From positions 1 through 64,000 of the forward strand of contig CAMDLP010000003.1 of the NCBI GenBank assembly GCA_945901795.1: DNA of 64,000 nucleotides. The letters are read 5' to 3'. Of the stretch, positions 1 to 9,473 are shown one piece after another (the stretch's first letter is position 1; every line of letters starts with the position of its first letter). The translations under genes and the position numbers were made by a program. The notes below the pieces were generated by a model. It was not told where the DNA came from. It saw only the letters and a list, made by a program, of their open reading frames with translations, and made no database searches. Origin of the DNA: Akkermansia muciniphila. GTDB lineage: Bacteria; Verrucomicrobiota; Verrucomicrobiia; Verrucomicrobiales; Akkermansiaceae.

Positions 1-743
1 CTCTGTTTCCACGCCACCGGCCAACCCCTGGCCCAACGCACCTACAGCGGCAAAAAGGACGACTGCGAACTGCCCGTCGCCCAACGCCTCCTCGATAAAG
101 ACGCCGCCGACCAACTCGAAGGCGCCCTGGTGACGGGCGACGCCCTCAATACCCAAAAAAAACAGCTTTAACAATCATCAGCCACGGCGGCGACTACCTG
201 CTAGGCCTCAAAGACAACCAGCCCACCCTCCACCAACTCGCGCAGAGCAAACTTGCCGCTGTTCTCGACGAATGGTGTAGCGACTGGGAAAAAGACCACG
301 GCCGCATCGAACGCCGCCGCATCGCCCGGGTCGATTTGGATCAAGACATCAGTCTCTTTCCCGGCGCACGCCAGTTGATCCGGGTCACGCGCGAATGGAT
401 CGAGGGGAAAAGCGACGAGCTCAAAAGCGAGACCCGCTACTTCATCACCAGCCTCGAACGTGAGGTGAGAAGCGCCGTCCGCCTTGCGCAAGCCATCCGC
501 GGCCACTGGTCGGTGGAGAACAAAAACCACTGGAAACGAGACACCAGCCTATGGAAAGAAGACGCCTCGCGTCCGCGCAAGAAAGCCAGTGGAGGCCAAG
601 TCCTCGCCCTGTTGAGGGGAGCCATCCTGCGGCTTCACGACGCGGAAGTTTTCGAGACCCTCAACGCCGGCTTCCACCACCACAGCGCCAAACCCCACGC
701 CGCCTTGCGCCTCCTCAAAACTTCCCCTCCAAAAATCAGCTAA
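1..743 (+). pseudogene. ISAs1-family transposase, 3' part, frameshifted
   Basis: The window opens inside a DDE transposase of the ISAs1 (H-repeat-associated) kind. Frame 1 reads from the edge through YSGKKDDCELPVAQRLL and LVTGDALN and hits a stop at 169-171. Frame 3 takes over at an 8-A run (155-162), continues with ISHGGDYLLGLKDNQ, and runs to the stop at 741-743. The C-terminal RGHWSVENKNHW is the family's signature around the catalytic glutamate. Nine A residues instead of eight would give one continuous frame, so the lesion is a one-base loss, a sequencing slip in a homopolymer, or a -1 slip site (A_AAA_AAA in frame). ISAs1 elements normally encode transposase in one frame, so a broken copy is the default reading. 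The 5' part lies outside the window. Confidence 0.85.
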
Positions 744-759
744 CCAGACAACCGCCCTG
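1..759 (+). mobile_element. ISAs1-type insertion sequence, right end
   Basis: The transposase remnant ends at 743. The probable right terminus follows at about 759, where the sequence reads GCCCTG; read from outside, the end starts CAGGGC as ISAs1 ends usually do. The left end is outside the window, so the inverted repeat and target duplication cannot be verified. Just beyond it, tggcgaatct (760-769) pairs with agattcgcca (785-794), a 10-bp stem that may be a terminator-like hairpin or part of the target. The exact boundary is an inference. Confidence 0.5.
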
Positions 760-882
760 TGGCGAATCTGGCGAATGGGAGAAAAGATTCGCCATATTCG
801 CTCGATCCGCGGTGCCTTTCAATTCTTCACCTTTCATCAAGTTGGCGCTTGGCACCGGGATTGTGTGGCTTAAACCAAGCGC

Positions 883-1494
883 ATGGTGCTCGGCGTCCTT
901 GGTTCTGGTTCTGGTTCAAACATGCAGGCGATCCTTGACGCGATCGATGCGGGGACGCTCGACGCGCGGATCGCCATCGTGCTTTCGGACAATCCGGACG
1001 CGTTCATCCTGGAGCGGGCGCGCAAGCGCGGGATCGAGACCGGGGTGATCGACTGCCGGGGATTCAAGACGAAATTCCCGGAGGAAGCGCAGCAGGAAAC
1101 CGCCGCCCGCCTGAAAGCCGCCGGCGTGGGGCTCGTCTGCCTCGCCGGATTTCTCCGCCTCGTGAAGCGCCCGCTGCTCGACGTTTTTCCTAACCGGATT
1201 CTCAATATCCATCCGTCGCTGCTGCCGGCGTTTCCGGGGTTGGAGTCGTGGAAGCAGGCGCTCGACGCCGGTGCCAGCGAAGCGGGCTGCACGGTGCATT
1301 CCGTCGATGAAGGGATGGATACCGGGCCGATCATTTTGCAGGAAGCCGTGCCGATCCTGGCGGGCGACACTGCGGAATCCCTGCACGCCCGCATCCAGGT
1401 GGTGGAGCACCGGCTCTATCCGGCGGCGATCCGTCTGCTGATGGAAAGTGTCCCGGCTGTCTCAGCCGGGAGCGAAAGAGGACTTCACGGCTGA
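883..1494 (+). CDS. purN: phosphoribosylglycinamide formyltransferase (GAR transformylase)
   Basis: Transfers a formyl group from 10-formyl-THF to GAR, the third step of purine synthesis, in the cytoplasm. The 203-residue product has the phosphate-binding GSGSGSN near the N-terminus and NIHPSLLPAFPG, with Asn108 and His110 in the catalytic positions. HSVDEGMDTGP provides Asp146 (E. coli Asn106, His108, Asp144). Length is normal for PurN. The last dozen codons are written in a palindromic repeat (1448-1508) and the TGA stop at 1492-1494 lies inside that repeat, so the C-terminal tail looks recently added or altered. The gene converges on truB. Confidence 0.93.
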   Translation: MVLGVLGSGSGSNMQAILDAIDAGTLDARIAIVLSDNPDAFILERARKRGIETGVIDCRGFKTKFPEEAQQETAARLKAAGVGLVCLAGFLRLVKRPLLDVFPNRILNIHPSLLPAFPGLESWKQALDAGASEAGCTVHSVDEGMDTGPIILQEAVPILAGDTAESLHARIQVVEHRLYPAAIRLLMESVPAVSAGSERGLHG

Positions 1495-1508
1495 GACAGC
1501 CGGAACAC
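1448..1508. repeat. GGCTGTCTCAGCC palindromic repeat, copy 1
   Basis: gtgtcccggctgtctcagcc (1448 on) pairs with cggctgagacagccggaaca (1488 on), about 20 of 21 bp. It forms a strong hairpin between the convergent genes purN and truB and contains the purN stop codon. It probably acts as a bidirectional terminator. Related sequence occurs at 40911-40933 and 57798-57840, each time at a gene's 3' end. Confidence 0.75.
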
Positions 1509-1520
1509 AATTGATACTCG

Positions 1521-2255
1521 TCACGCCCCGCGCATCAGCGAGATTTCCGCTAGGGAAATGAGTGCCTTCAAGAGATCCTCGCGCGGCGCGGTCTTCAAGT
1601 CCGCGACAGTCACAGCACGATCCAGCGTGAACTTCCCGGACCGCGTGCGCCGCAGCGCGCTGAGATGCGCGCCGCAACCGAGCTGCGCGCCGATGTCGTG
1701 CGCGTAGGTCCGGACATAAAAGCCCTTGGAGCAATTCACGGTGAAGTCCACTTCCGGCAGTTCGATGCGCGTCACCTCGTTGGACGTGATATGCACCTTG
1801 CGCGGCTCGCGGACGATCTCGATGCCTTTTCTAGCAAGTTTGTAGAGCGGCACGCCGTCCTTCTTGATCGCGGAAACCATCGGCGGGATCTGTTCGAAGT
1901 CGCCCATGAAACCGTCGAAGGCGGCTTGGATTTGCTCCTTGGAATAATCTCCAACAGGTTTGGTTTCCAGCGTGTCGCCTTGGCGGTCCTGGGTGCTGGT
2001 CGTCGAGCCGAGCGTGAGCGTGCCCACGTATTGCTTATCCTCGCTCATCAGCAAATCCTGGATCTTGGTGGCCCGGCCGATGACTAACATCAGCAGTCCG
2101 GTCGCCATCGGGTCGAGGGTACCACAGTGGCCGATCTTCTTGGTGTTCAAGGCGCGGCGGGCGATGGCGACGACATCGTGCGATGTCATGTCTTCCGCTT
2201 TGTCGATCAATAGCACGCCGCTCGGGCCGTCTGAATCCATGGGATTGTTTCTCAT
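1521..2255 (-). CDS. truB: tRNA pseudouridine(55) synthase TruB
   Basis: Converts U55 to pseudouridine in the T-loop of tRNAs. The product is 244 residues, short but in the TruB range. It opens with SGVLLIDKAEDMTSHDV and contains GHCGTLDPMATGLLMLVIG, in which Asp48 is the nucleophile. Downstream are the RTRSGKFTLDRAVTV segments typical of the TruB core. The long C-terminal PUA-type extension of some family members is absent. The ATG at 2255 lies 14 bp after the nrnA stop, so the two are almost certainly co-transcribed; nrnA-truB adjacency is common in the infB-rbfA region of bacteria, although infB and rbfA are not here. It ends against the hairpin at 1448-1508. Confidence 0.95.
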   Translation of the reverse strand: MRNNPMDSDGPSGVLLIDKAEDMTSHDVVAIARRALNTKKIGHCGTLDPMATGLLMLVIGRATKIQDLLMSEDKQYVGTLTLGSTTSTQDRQGDTLETKPVGDYSKEQIQAAFDGFMGDFEQIPPMVSAIKKDGVPLYKLARKGIEIVREPRKVHITSNEVTRIELPEVDFTVNCSKGFYVRTYAHDIGAQLGCGAHLSALRRTRSGKFTLDRAVTVADLKTAPREDLLKALISLAEISLMRGA

Positions 2256-2269
2256 AAAGTGGGTGAAAG

Positions 2270-3277
2270 TCAGAGTCCGGCGGCTTCGATGCGGCGGTGG
2301 ATCGCGCCGAGCACCCGCGATTTCGCGTCTTCGAGCGGACCCGCCATGCGGATGCCGGCCGCCAGCGCGTGGCCGCCGCCGCCGAATTCGGTGGCAATCT
2401 CGCAGACGTTGAGGCGGCGGTCTTTCGAACGCATGGAAATCCGGATTTTCCCGTCCGGCAGCTCTTCGAAAAACACCGCGAGCTGCACGCCGCGGATCGC
2501 GCGGATCAGGTCGATGAGTCCCTCGCTGTCTTCTGGCAGCAAATCCAGATCAATCCGGAGTTGGTCGCGCATCGTCCAGTTAGCGACGAGTCCGTTTTCG
2601 GAAAGCTCCAGCGTGTTGAGCAGCGCGCGCATCAGCTCGAGGCGGCGGAACGGATAGTTGTCGTAGATGAGCGAGTTGATGGTCCCCACGTCCAGTCCGC
2701 GGCGGATCAAGTCGGCTCCGAGTTCATAGGTCGCCGCCGTAGTGGACGGATACTGGAACGAGCCAGTGTCGGTGGAGACGGCGACGTAAATCGCGTCGCG
2801 CGATTCCGCCGGCATCGGCAGGCCGAGCGCGAGGATGAGTTGATAGAGGATCTGGCCGGTCGCCGGGCTTTTCGAGTCGATCAGGTTCAGATCGCCGTAT
2901 TTCGGGTTGGAAACGTGGTGGTCGATGTTGAGCCAGATTTTCGCCTTGGAAGCGGCGTGCAGCGCTTTGTCGCCAAGCCGCGGCTTGGTCGCGGTGTCCA
3001 GGGCGATGGCGACTTCCACGTCCAGCGACTCGGCGGGCGGCAGCTCGATTTTTTCCGAGCCGGCCATGAACGCGAGGTTGTCCGGCAGCCCGTCCTCGTT
3101 GATGAGGCGCACGCTTTTTCCCGCGGCCATCAGCGCGTAGCCGAGCGCGAGCTGCGAGCCGATCGCATCGCCGTCCGGCCGCACGTGGCTGATCAGGACG
3201 AACGACTGGTGGTTGCGCAGGACTTCGCCGATTTGCTCGAAGCTGGCGTTTTCAGGAATGCTGGTGGATTCGCTCAT
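2270..3277 (-). CDS. nrnA: DHH-family phosphoesterase, NrnA-like (nanoRNase / pAp phosphatase)
   Basis: Likely degrades 2-5-nt RNA oligonucleotides and/or 3'-phosphoadenosine 5'-phosphate. The start chosen is the ATG at 3275-3277 (MSESTSIPENASFEQ), giving 335 residues as usual for NrnA; an in-frame upstream extension would run into the divergent recQ and has no family similarity. DHH-domain metal motifs are visible: SHVRPDGDAIGSQ, ALDTA, the DHH triad in NIDHHVSNP, and VSTDTGSFQY. The C-terminal DHHA1 domain carries the substrate-binding FGGGGHALAAG. It is the first gene of an nrnA-truB pair, divergent from recQ. Confidence 0.92.
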   Translation of the reverse strand: MSESTSIPENASFEQIGEVLRNHQSFVLISHVRPDGDAIGSQLALGYALMAAGKSVRLINEDGLPDNLAFMAGSEKIELPPAESLDVEVAIALDTATKPRLGDKALHAASKAKIWLNIDHHVSNPKYGDLNLIDSKSPATGQILYQLILALGLPMPAESRDAIYVAVSTDTGSFQYPSTTAATYELGADLIRRGLDVGTINSLIYDNYPFRRLELMRALLNTLELSENGLVANWTMRDQLRIDLDLLPEDSEGLIDLIRAIRGVQLAVFFEELPDGKIRISMRSKDRRLNVCEIATEFGGGGHALAAGIRMAGPLEDAKSRVLGAIHRRIEAAGL

Positions 3278-3395
3278 GGGGTGGAACCGCGGCGCGGGAG
3301 GCGGATTCTTCCCGCGAACCTCCTCCGCGCAAGGATAAACCTGAGAATCCGCTTCCCGCTTGCCTCTTCCCGCCTGCTTCTTCAATTCTCTTCCC

Positions 3396-5297
3396 GTGCT
3401 TGAAACCCTCCGCCACCATTTCGGCCACGCCGCCTTCCGCGAGGGCCAGGAACCGGTGGTCCGCGCCCTGTTGGACGGCCGCTCCGCGCTCGCCGTCTTC
3501 CCCACCGGCGGCGGGAAATCCCTCTGCTATCAGCTTCCCGCGCTGCTGTTGGACGGCCTCACGCTGATCGTCTCCCCGCTCATCGCACTGATGCGCGACC
3601 AAGTGGACACCCTCACCGCCAAGGGCATTTCCGCCGCCCGCCTCGACTCGACGCTCGATGCCGACCAGATCCGAGACGTTTACGCACGCCTCGACGCCGG
3701 CACGCTCAAGCTGCTCTACGTCGCTCCCGAGCGCTTCGCCAACGAAGCCTTCCGCCAGCGCCTCAAGCGCCTGCCCATCCAGCTCATCGCGATCGACGAA
3801 GCCCACTGCATCTCCGAGTGGGGCCACAATTTCCGCCCGGACTACCTCAAGCTGGCGAAAATCTGCCGTCGCCTGAAAGTCTCCCGCGTCCTCTGCCTCA
3901 CCGCCACCGCCACGCCCAAGGTCGCCCGCGACATCCGCAAGGCCTTCCGCATCGCCGCTGCAGACCACGTGCAGCTCAGTTTCCACCGCGCCAACCTCGA
4001 CCTCCGCGTCACACCCTGCACCGCCGCCGACCGGAAACACCTGCTGCTTGAAAAACTAACCGCCATCGACGGCCCCGCCGTCGTTTACGTCACCCGCCAG
4101 GAAACCGCCGAGGAAGTCGCCACCTTCCTCGCCAAGAACGGCCTCTCCGTCCGCGCCTATCACGCCGGCCTGCCCGCCGAGTTCCGCGCCGATGCCCAGA
4201 GCTCGTTCATGGCTGGCGACACCCGCATCATCGTCGCCACCATCGCTTTCGGCATGGGCATCGACAAATCCAACATCCGCGCCGTCTTCCACTACAACCT
4301 GCCAAAAAGCCTCGAAAACCACACCCAGGAAATCGGCCGCGCCGGGCGCGACGGCCAGCCCGCCACCTGCGAGATGCTCGCCTGCGGCGACGACCTCACC
4401 GTCCTCGAAAACTTCATCCACTCCGACGCCCCCTCGCCCCGAGCACTGGGAAATCTCATCGACCGCGTGCTCCGCCTCGGCCCCGTGTTCGACGTCTCGC
4501 CCTACGAACTCTCCACCATCTGCGACATCCGCCCCGGCGTCGTCGCCACCGTCATGACCTATCTGGAAATCGACGGGATCATCGAGGCCACCGGCACTTT
4601 TTACGCCACCTACCGCGCCAAGCTCCTCAACAAGCAGGATAAAATCCTCGCCGGTCTCTCCTCAGTTGAGCGGAAATTCATCCGGCAGATTCTCGATTCC
4701 GGCGAGATGAAACGCTGGTGGCTCTATTTCTATCCAACTCTCCTCGCGGAAAAATTTAACACCCCCCGCGACAAGATCGTCGCCGCCCTCAACGGGCTCC
4801 AATCCGCCGGCGACATCATCCTCAGCGTCTGGGGCGTCCGCCACGGCTACAAGCTCAAAAAGGACCCCGGCGACCTCAAACAGATCACCGCCGCCCTCGT
4901 CGAGAAATTCCAATCCCGCGAGCAAGCCGACCTCGCCCGCCTCCGCCAAGTCCTCGGTCTATCCGCCTACCGCGGCTGCCTCACCGGTTACCTCACCAAG
5001 CACTTCGGCGAGACGCTGAAGGAACCCTGCGGCCACTGCGACCGCTGCCGCGGCGTCCCCGCCAAGACCATCAAGCGCCCGAAGTTCCGCCGCGTCACCG
5101 ACGAGGAAATCGCCGCGATTAGAAAACTCGTCGATGAAAAGCACGCCGCGCTCAACACCCCACGCCAACTCGCCCGCTTCCTCTGCGGCATGGCCAGCCC
5201 CGCCACCACCCGCGCCCGACTCACCCGCAACAACACCTTCGCCCTGCTCGCCGATCTGCCGTTCGCGGAAGTGCTGGTCATCGCCGAAGTCGCTTGA
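3396..5297 (+). CDS. recQ: RecQ-family ATP-dependent DNA helicase
   Basis: A 3'-5' superfamily 2 helicase for recombination and fork repair. Visible motifs are FREGQEPVVRALL (motif 0), Walker A FPTGGGKSLCYQLPA, the DEAH-box IDEAHCISEWGHNFRP with the RecQ aromatic loop, LTATATP (III), IVATIAFGMGIDKSN (V) and QEIGRAGRDGQ (VI). A zinc-binding segment (YRGCL...PCGHCDRC) follows, then a winged-helix-like region. The C-terminus is short and does not show a clear HRDC domain. The GTG at 3396 gives the family-like start VLETLRHHFG; a TTG at 3360 in the same frame is possible. Neither has an obvious Shine-Dalgarno. Divergent from nrnA. Confidence 0.93.
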   Translation: MLETLRHHFGHAAFREGQEPVVRALLDGRSALAVFPTGGGKSLCYQLPALLLDGLTLIVSPLIALMRDQVDTLTAKGISAARLDSTLDADQIRDVYARLDAGTLKLLYVAPERFANEAFRQRLKRLPIQLIAIDEAHCISEWGHNFRPDYLKLAKICRRLKVSRVLCLTATATPKVARDIRKAFRIAAADHVQLSFHRANLDLRVTPCTAADRKHLLLEKLTAIDGPAVVYVTRQETAEEVATFLAKNGLSVRAYHAGLPAEFRADAQSSFMAGDTRIIVATIAFGMGIDKSNIRAVFHYNLPKSLENHTQEIGRAGRDGQPATCEMLACGDDLTVLENFIHSDAPSPRALGNLIDRVLRLGPVFDVSPYELSTICDIRPGVVATVMTYLEIDGIIEATGTFYATYRAKLLNKQDKILAGLSSVERKFIRQILDSGEMKRWWLYFYPTLLAEKFNTPRDKIVAALNGLQSAGDIILSVWGVRHGYKLKKDPGDLKQITAALVEKFQSREQADLARLRQVLGLSAYRGCLTGYLTKHFGETLKEPCGHCDRCRGVPAKTIKRPKFRRVTDEEIAAIRKLVDEKHAALNTPRQLARFLCGMASPATTRARLTRNNTFALLADLPFAEVLVIAEVA

Positions 5298-5327
5298 ACC
5301 GGTGAAATCACGCGCTACCCTGCCCGC

Positions 5328-6770
5328 TTGAACATCCTTCTCACAGGCGCCAACGGCTACATCGGACTCCGGCTGCTTCCGGCCTTGTTGGAGGCGGACC
5401 ACCGGGTCATCGCGCTGGTGCGCGACCGGGGCCGCTTCCCCGCCACGCAGTTCCAACCCTTTCTCGATGACGGTCGCCTGTCTCTGATCGAGGGCGACAT
5501 GCTCGATCCCGCCCGCCTGCCCGTGCCGCCGCTTGAAATCGATGCCGCGTATTACCTGCTGCATTCGATGGGTGCAGGCCAGGGATTCGAGGAGCGCGAG
5601 GCGGCTTGCGCCCGCAATTTCACCAACTGGCTGGAATCCACCGCCTGCCGCCGCGTCATCTATCTGGGCGGCCTGGTGCCCGCCGGGCCGCTGTCGCATC
5701 ACCTCCAGTCGCGCGAGAACGTCAACACGATCCTCCGCTCCGGCACGGTCCCGGTGACCACCTTGCGCGCTTCAATCATCGTCGGCTCGGGCTCGGCGTC
5801 GTTTGAAATCATCCGAGATCTGGTAGAAAAACTGCCGTTCATGATCACCCCGCGCTGGACCGGCACGCGCTGTCAGCCGATCTCGATCCGCAACGTGATC
5901 GGTTATCTCACCGGCTGCCTCGACACGCCGGAAACCATCGGCCAGGAGTTTGATATCGGCGGCCCGGAGATCCTCACCTACCGCGACCTGCTCCGCCAAT
6001 ACGCCGAAGCCCGCGGGCTCCGGCGCTGGTTCATTTCCGTGCCGCTGCTCACGCCGCGCCTATCAGCGGGCTGGCTGCGCTTCGTCACCGCCGCCACTCT
6101 GCCGCTGGCGAAGTCGCTGATCGAGTCGTTGCGCAACGAGACGGTTTGCCGCGACCACCGGATCGAAAAGCTCATTCCGCAGGAATTGATTTCCTATCAG
6201 GATGCGATCCGGCTGGCCTTCACCACCATCGCCCAGAACCGCGTGCCTTCGTCGTAGATCGACTCGCTGGCATCTGGCCGGCTCGATCCGGATTTCCTGC
6301 GGTCCATCCGCGTCCCCGAGCACGGCGTGCTGCGCGACAGGCAATGCGTCCCGCTCGGAGCGGACCGGGAAAAGGTGATCGACCGCGTCTGGTCGTTAGG
6401 TGGCCCGTTCGGCTGGCCGTCGATGAACTGGGCGTGGCGCGCCCGCGGGTGGGTGGACCGGATCGCCGGCGGCACCGGGCTGCGCCGCGGCCGGCGGCAT
6501 CCCCGCGAGCTGCGCGCCGGAGACGCGCTGGACTTCTGGCGCGTGGTCATGGCCGACCGCGCCAGCGACCCGGACTCCGCCCGGCTCATCCTCTACGCCG
6601 AGATGAAACTCCCCGGCGAGGCCTGGCTGGATTTTGAAATCACCCGCGGCGAACTCCGCCAGACGGCGACCTTCCGCCCGCGCGGGCTGCTAGGACGGCT
6701 TTACTGGTATGCCATCCTGCCGCTTCACTTCCTGTTATTTCCGCGGATGGCGGTGCGGCTGGCGAAATAG
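5328..6770 (+). pseudogene. NAD(P)-binding SDR / DUF2867 protein (YbjT-like) with an in-frame amber codon
   Basis: Residues 1-309 form an atypical short-chain dehydrogenase domain opening with the nucleotide-binding LLTGANGYIG. A TAG at 6255-6257 (codon 310) stops it after QNRVPSS. The same frame continues without another stop to 6770, and that part is the DUF2867 domain (WSLGGPFGWPSMNW, LRAGDALDFWRV, AEMKLPGEAWLDF, and a hydrophobic C-terminus). The whole would be about 480 residues, the length of YbjT-type proteins, in which a Trp is plausible at codon 310; TGG to TAG is a single change. A GTG at 6327 could restart the second half. The start is TTG at 5328. It is 30 bp after recQ and converges on the GH57 gene with a 2-bp gap. 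Could be a pseudogene, a readthrough case or a base-call error. Confidence 0.8.
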
Positions 6771-6772
6771 AA

Positions 6773-7969
6773 TCAGACGACTCCCTTCAGTTCCTGCGCG
6801 CGGCGGACGCGGATTTGCAAGTCCGCGAGCACGTTCATGAAATAGACATACGCGTCGTGGAGGCTCGGATAGGGCGTGAAATACTGGTGCACGCTGCCAT
6901 CGGCGCCGCCCTTGGTGGACATCCAGTAGAAGTGATCCGAGGTCTGCATTTTCGCCCAGGTGTCGGTGAGTTCCGGGTCGTTGACGGCGAGGATTTCCTG
7001 CTCCAGTCGGTTCACTTGGGTAATGGCTGCCTGCTGCATGTCATTGCCCATCCAAGCGGAGAGGTCGCGCTCGGTATCGGACCAGGAACTGAGGTAGCCG
7101 CTGCTGTATTCCCGGGTGGCCCGATAGAGCCCCACCGCGTCGGAGGGCGTCACCCACTGCAAGCCGGCCTCGTCGATCGCCTCGGGCATGGCCTCCCAGA
7201 AATCAAAAATCCCGGTCTCTTCCAACTGGTGCTCGCCGATCGTTTCGTAGGCCATGAAAAGGTTCACCACATCGCCCTCACACTTAGCGAGCCAGCTCGC
7301 GAATTTCTCCGGCGTCAGCGGATAGCCACTCCAGGACGGATCGGAAAAACGGAATCGCAGGTCGTCTGAAAGCGGCGTGTTTCTGAGCAGCGTCTTGATC
7401 CGCGCGGTCGTCGGCGCGCGGTAGAGATAGTTGGAAGAATGGCCGTTGAGATTTTTCTTGATGCTCTCGGCGATGATGCCTTCGAAGCCCATGGTCTCCG
7501 CCTTGGCGGCGATGGCGTCGTTGTAAATCAGCTCGGTGTTGCGGAACACACGCGGCCGGATGTGGAAAACCTGTTCGAGCTTCTGCAAATGGAGCTCCAC
7601 CTGGCGGTCGAATTCCTTGTTCGAGTGGACGAAGGCGAGCGAGTGATAGTAGGTCTCGGCCAGCAGCTCGACGCCGCCGGTGGCCACGAGTGCCCGGAAC
7701 GACTCCAGCACGTCCGGCCGATGGCGCTCCATTTGCTCGATGACGGTGCCGCTGATAGAAAGCGCCATCCGGAAGCGACCTTCGTTCTCCTCGACCATCC
7801 GCTGGAACATGCAGTTCGCGGGCAGGTAGCATTTTTCGGCGACCTTGTTGAGGATCTCGGCGTTCATCGCATCGTCTTCATAGACCGTGTTTTCGCCGGT
7901 CCGGAAGAAATCCCGGGAAAGCAGCCGGTTCGGTTGATGCACTTGGAAATAGAGGCAGACGTCAGGCAT
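6773..7969 (-). CDS. glycoside hydrolase family 57 amylase-like protein, acid/base Asp replaced by Ala
   Basis: The 398-residue product starts MPDVCLYFQVHQPNRL (ATG 7967-7969), with the HQP motif that opens GH57 catalytic domains. FRNTELIYND holds the expected nucleophile, Glu146. The family's acid/base motif, usually DYETFGEH, reads MAYETIGEHQ: residue 240 is Ala (GCC) where Asp is expected, 94 residues after the Glu, which is the right spacing. The fold is therefore GH57 and the family role would be hydrolysis or transfer at alpha-1,4-glucans, but chemistry may be lost. GH57-like homologues lacking catalytic residues are known. An upstream in-frame extension to 8500 overlaps moxR and is not believed. 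Divergent from moxR. Confidence 0.88.
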   Translation of the reverse strand: MPDVCLYFQVHQPNRLLSRDFFRTGENTVYEDDAMNAEILNKVAEKCYLPANCMFQRMVEENEGRFRMALSISGTVIEQMERHRPDVLESFRALVATGGVELLAETYYHSLAFVHSNKEFDRQVELHLQKLEQVFHIRPRVFRNTELIYNDAIAAKAETMGFEGIIAESIKKNLNGHSSNYLYRAPTTARIKTLLRNTPLSDDLRFRFSDPSWSGYPLTPEKFASWLAKCEGDVVNLFMAYETIGEHQLEETGIFDFWEAMPEAIDEAGLQWVTPSDAVGLYRATREYSSGYLSSWSDTERDLSAWMGNDMQQAAITQVNRLEQEILAVNDPELTDTWAKMQTSDHFYWMSTKGGADGSVHQYFTPYPSLHDAYVYFMNVLADLQIRVRRAQELKGVV

Positions 7970-8323
7970 GGGCTTGTGAGGTTGAAGGGTTTGCGGCGAG
8001 GTGGCGTATCTTCCAAGCAGATGCCGGGCCAAAATGGATGACCGGCAAACGGGAGGATGGCCACAATGCCAAGATTGAAGGCTCGCATGAAATTTTCCGG
8101 GTCGCAAGGAAGTTCCCGTGCCATTTCCGCGCGGAATGCCAAGCCGCGGCAGTTGGCGCTTGGATACCTCCGGCCCAGCGGGCAACTTCCGCCGCGTGCG
8201 CCCGCCCCGGACGGATTTTAGACGAGCCCGGGCGATTACGCCGCTTGGTAGGCGTGGCTTCCGGGTCACCCGAATCCACGCTTCCAGACTCCTCGAAATT
8301 CTCAGAATCAACGACATCGAATC
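7970..8323. other. 354-bp divergent intergenic region, GH57 / moxR
   Basis: Separates two divergent genes, so it should hold both promoters. I see no convincing -35/-10 pair, palindromic operator, tRNA or small gene in it. The sequence is GC-rich and without notable repeats. Confidence 0.5.
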
Positions 8324-9343
<1,020 letters not shown>

Positions 9344-9473
9344 AGAAATTGAGGGTTGAGAGTTGATGGTTGATAGGAAGAGAAGAACTGCGAATAGATT
9401 CCATGCTCTATTTCTTCCAATCTGCGTCCATCCTGTTCATCTGTGGTTCGATTCAATCTTTGAAATCTCCTTC

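Noticed and set aside
155-162. Programmed -1 frameshifting in the ISAs1 transposase
   Set aside because: The slippery run is suggestive, but the family normally uses one frame and no stimulatory hairpin was identified; loss of one A is simpler.
2297-3403. A 368-codon open frame on the plus strand opposite nrnA
   Set aside because: It is antisense to a gene with complete DHH motifs; its composition (Arg/Val/Asp rich) is typical of a GC-rich shadow frame.
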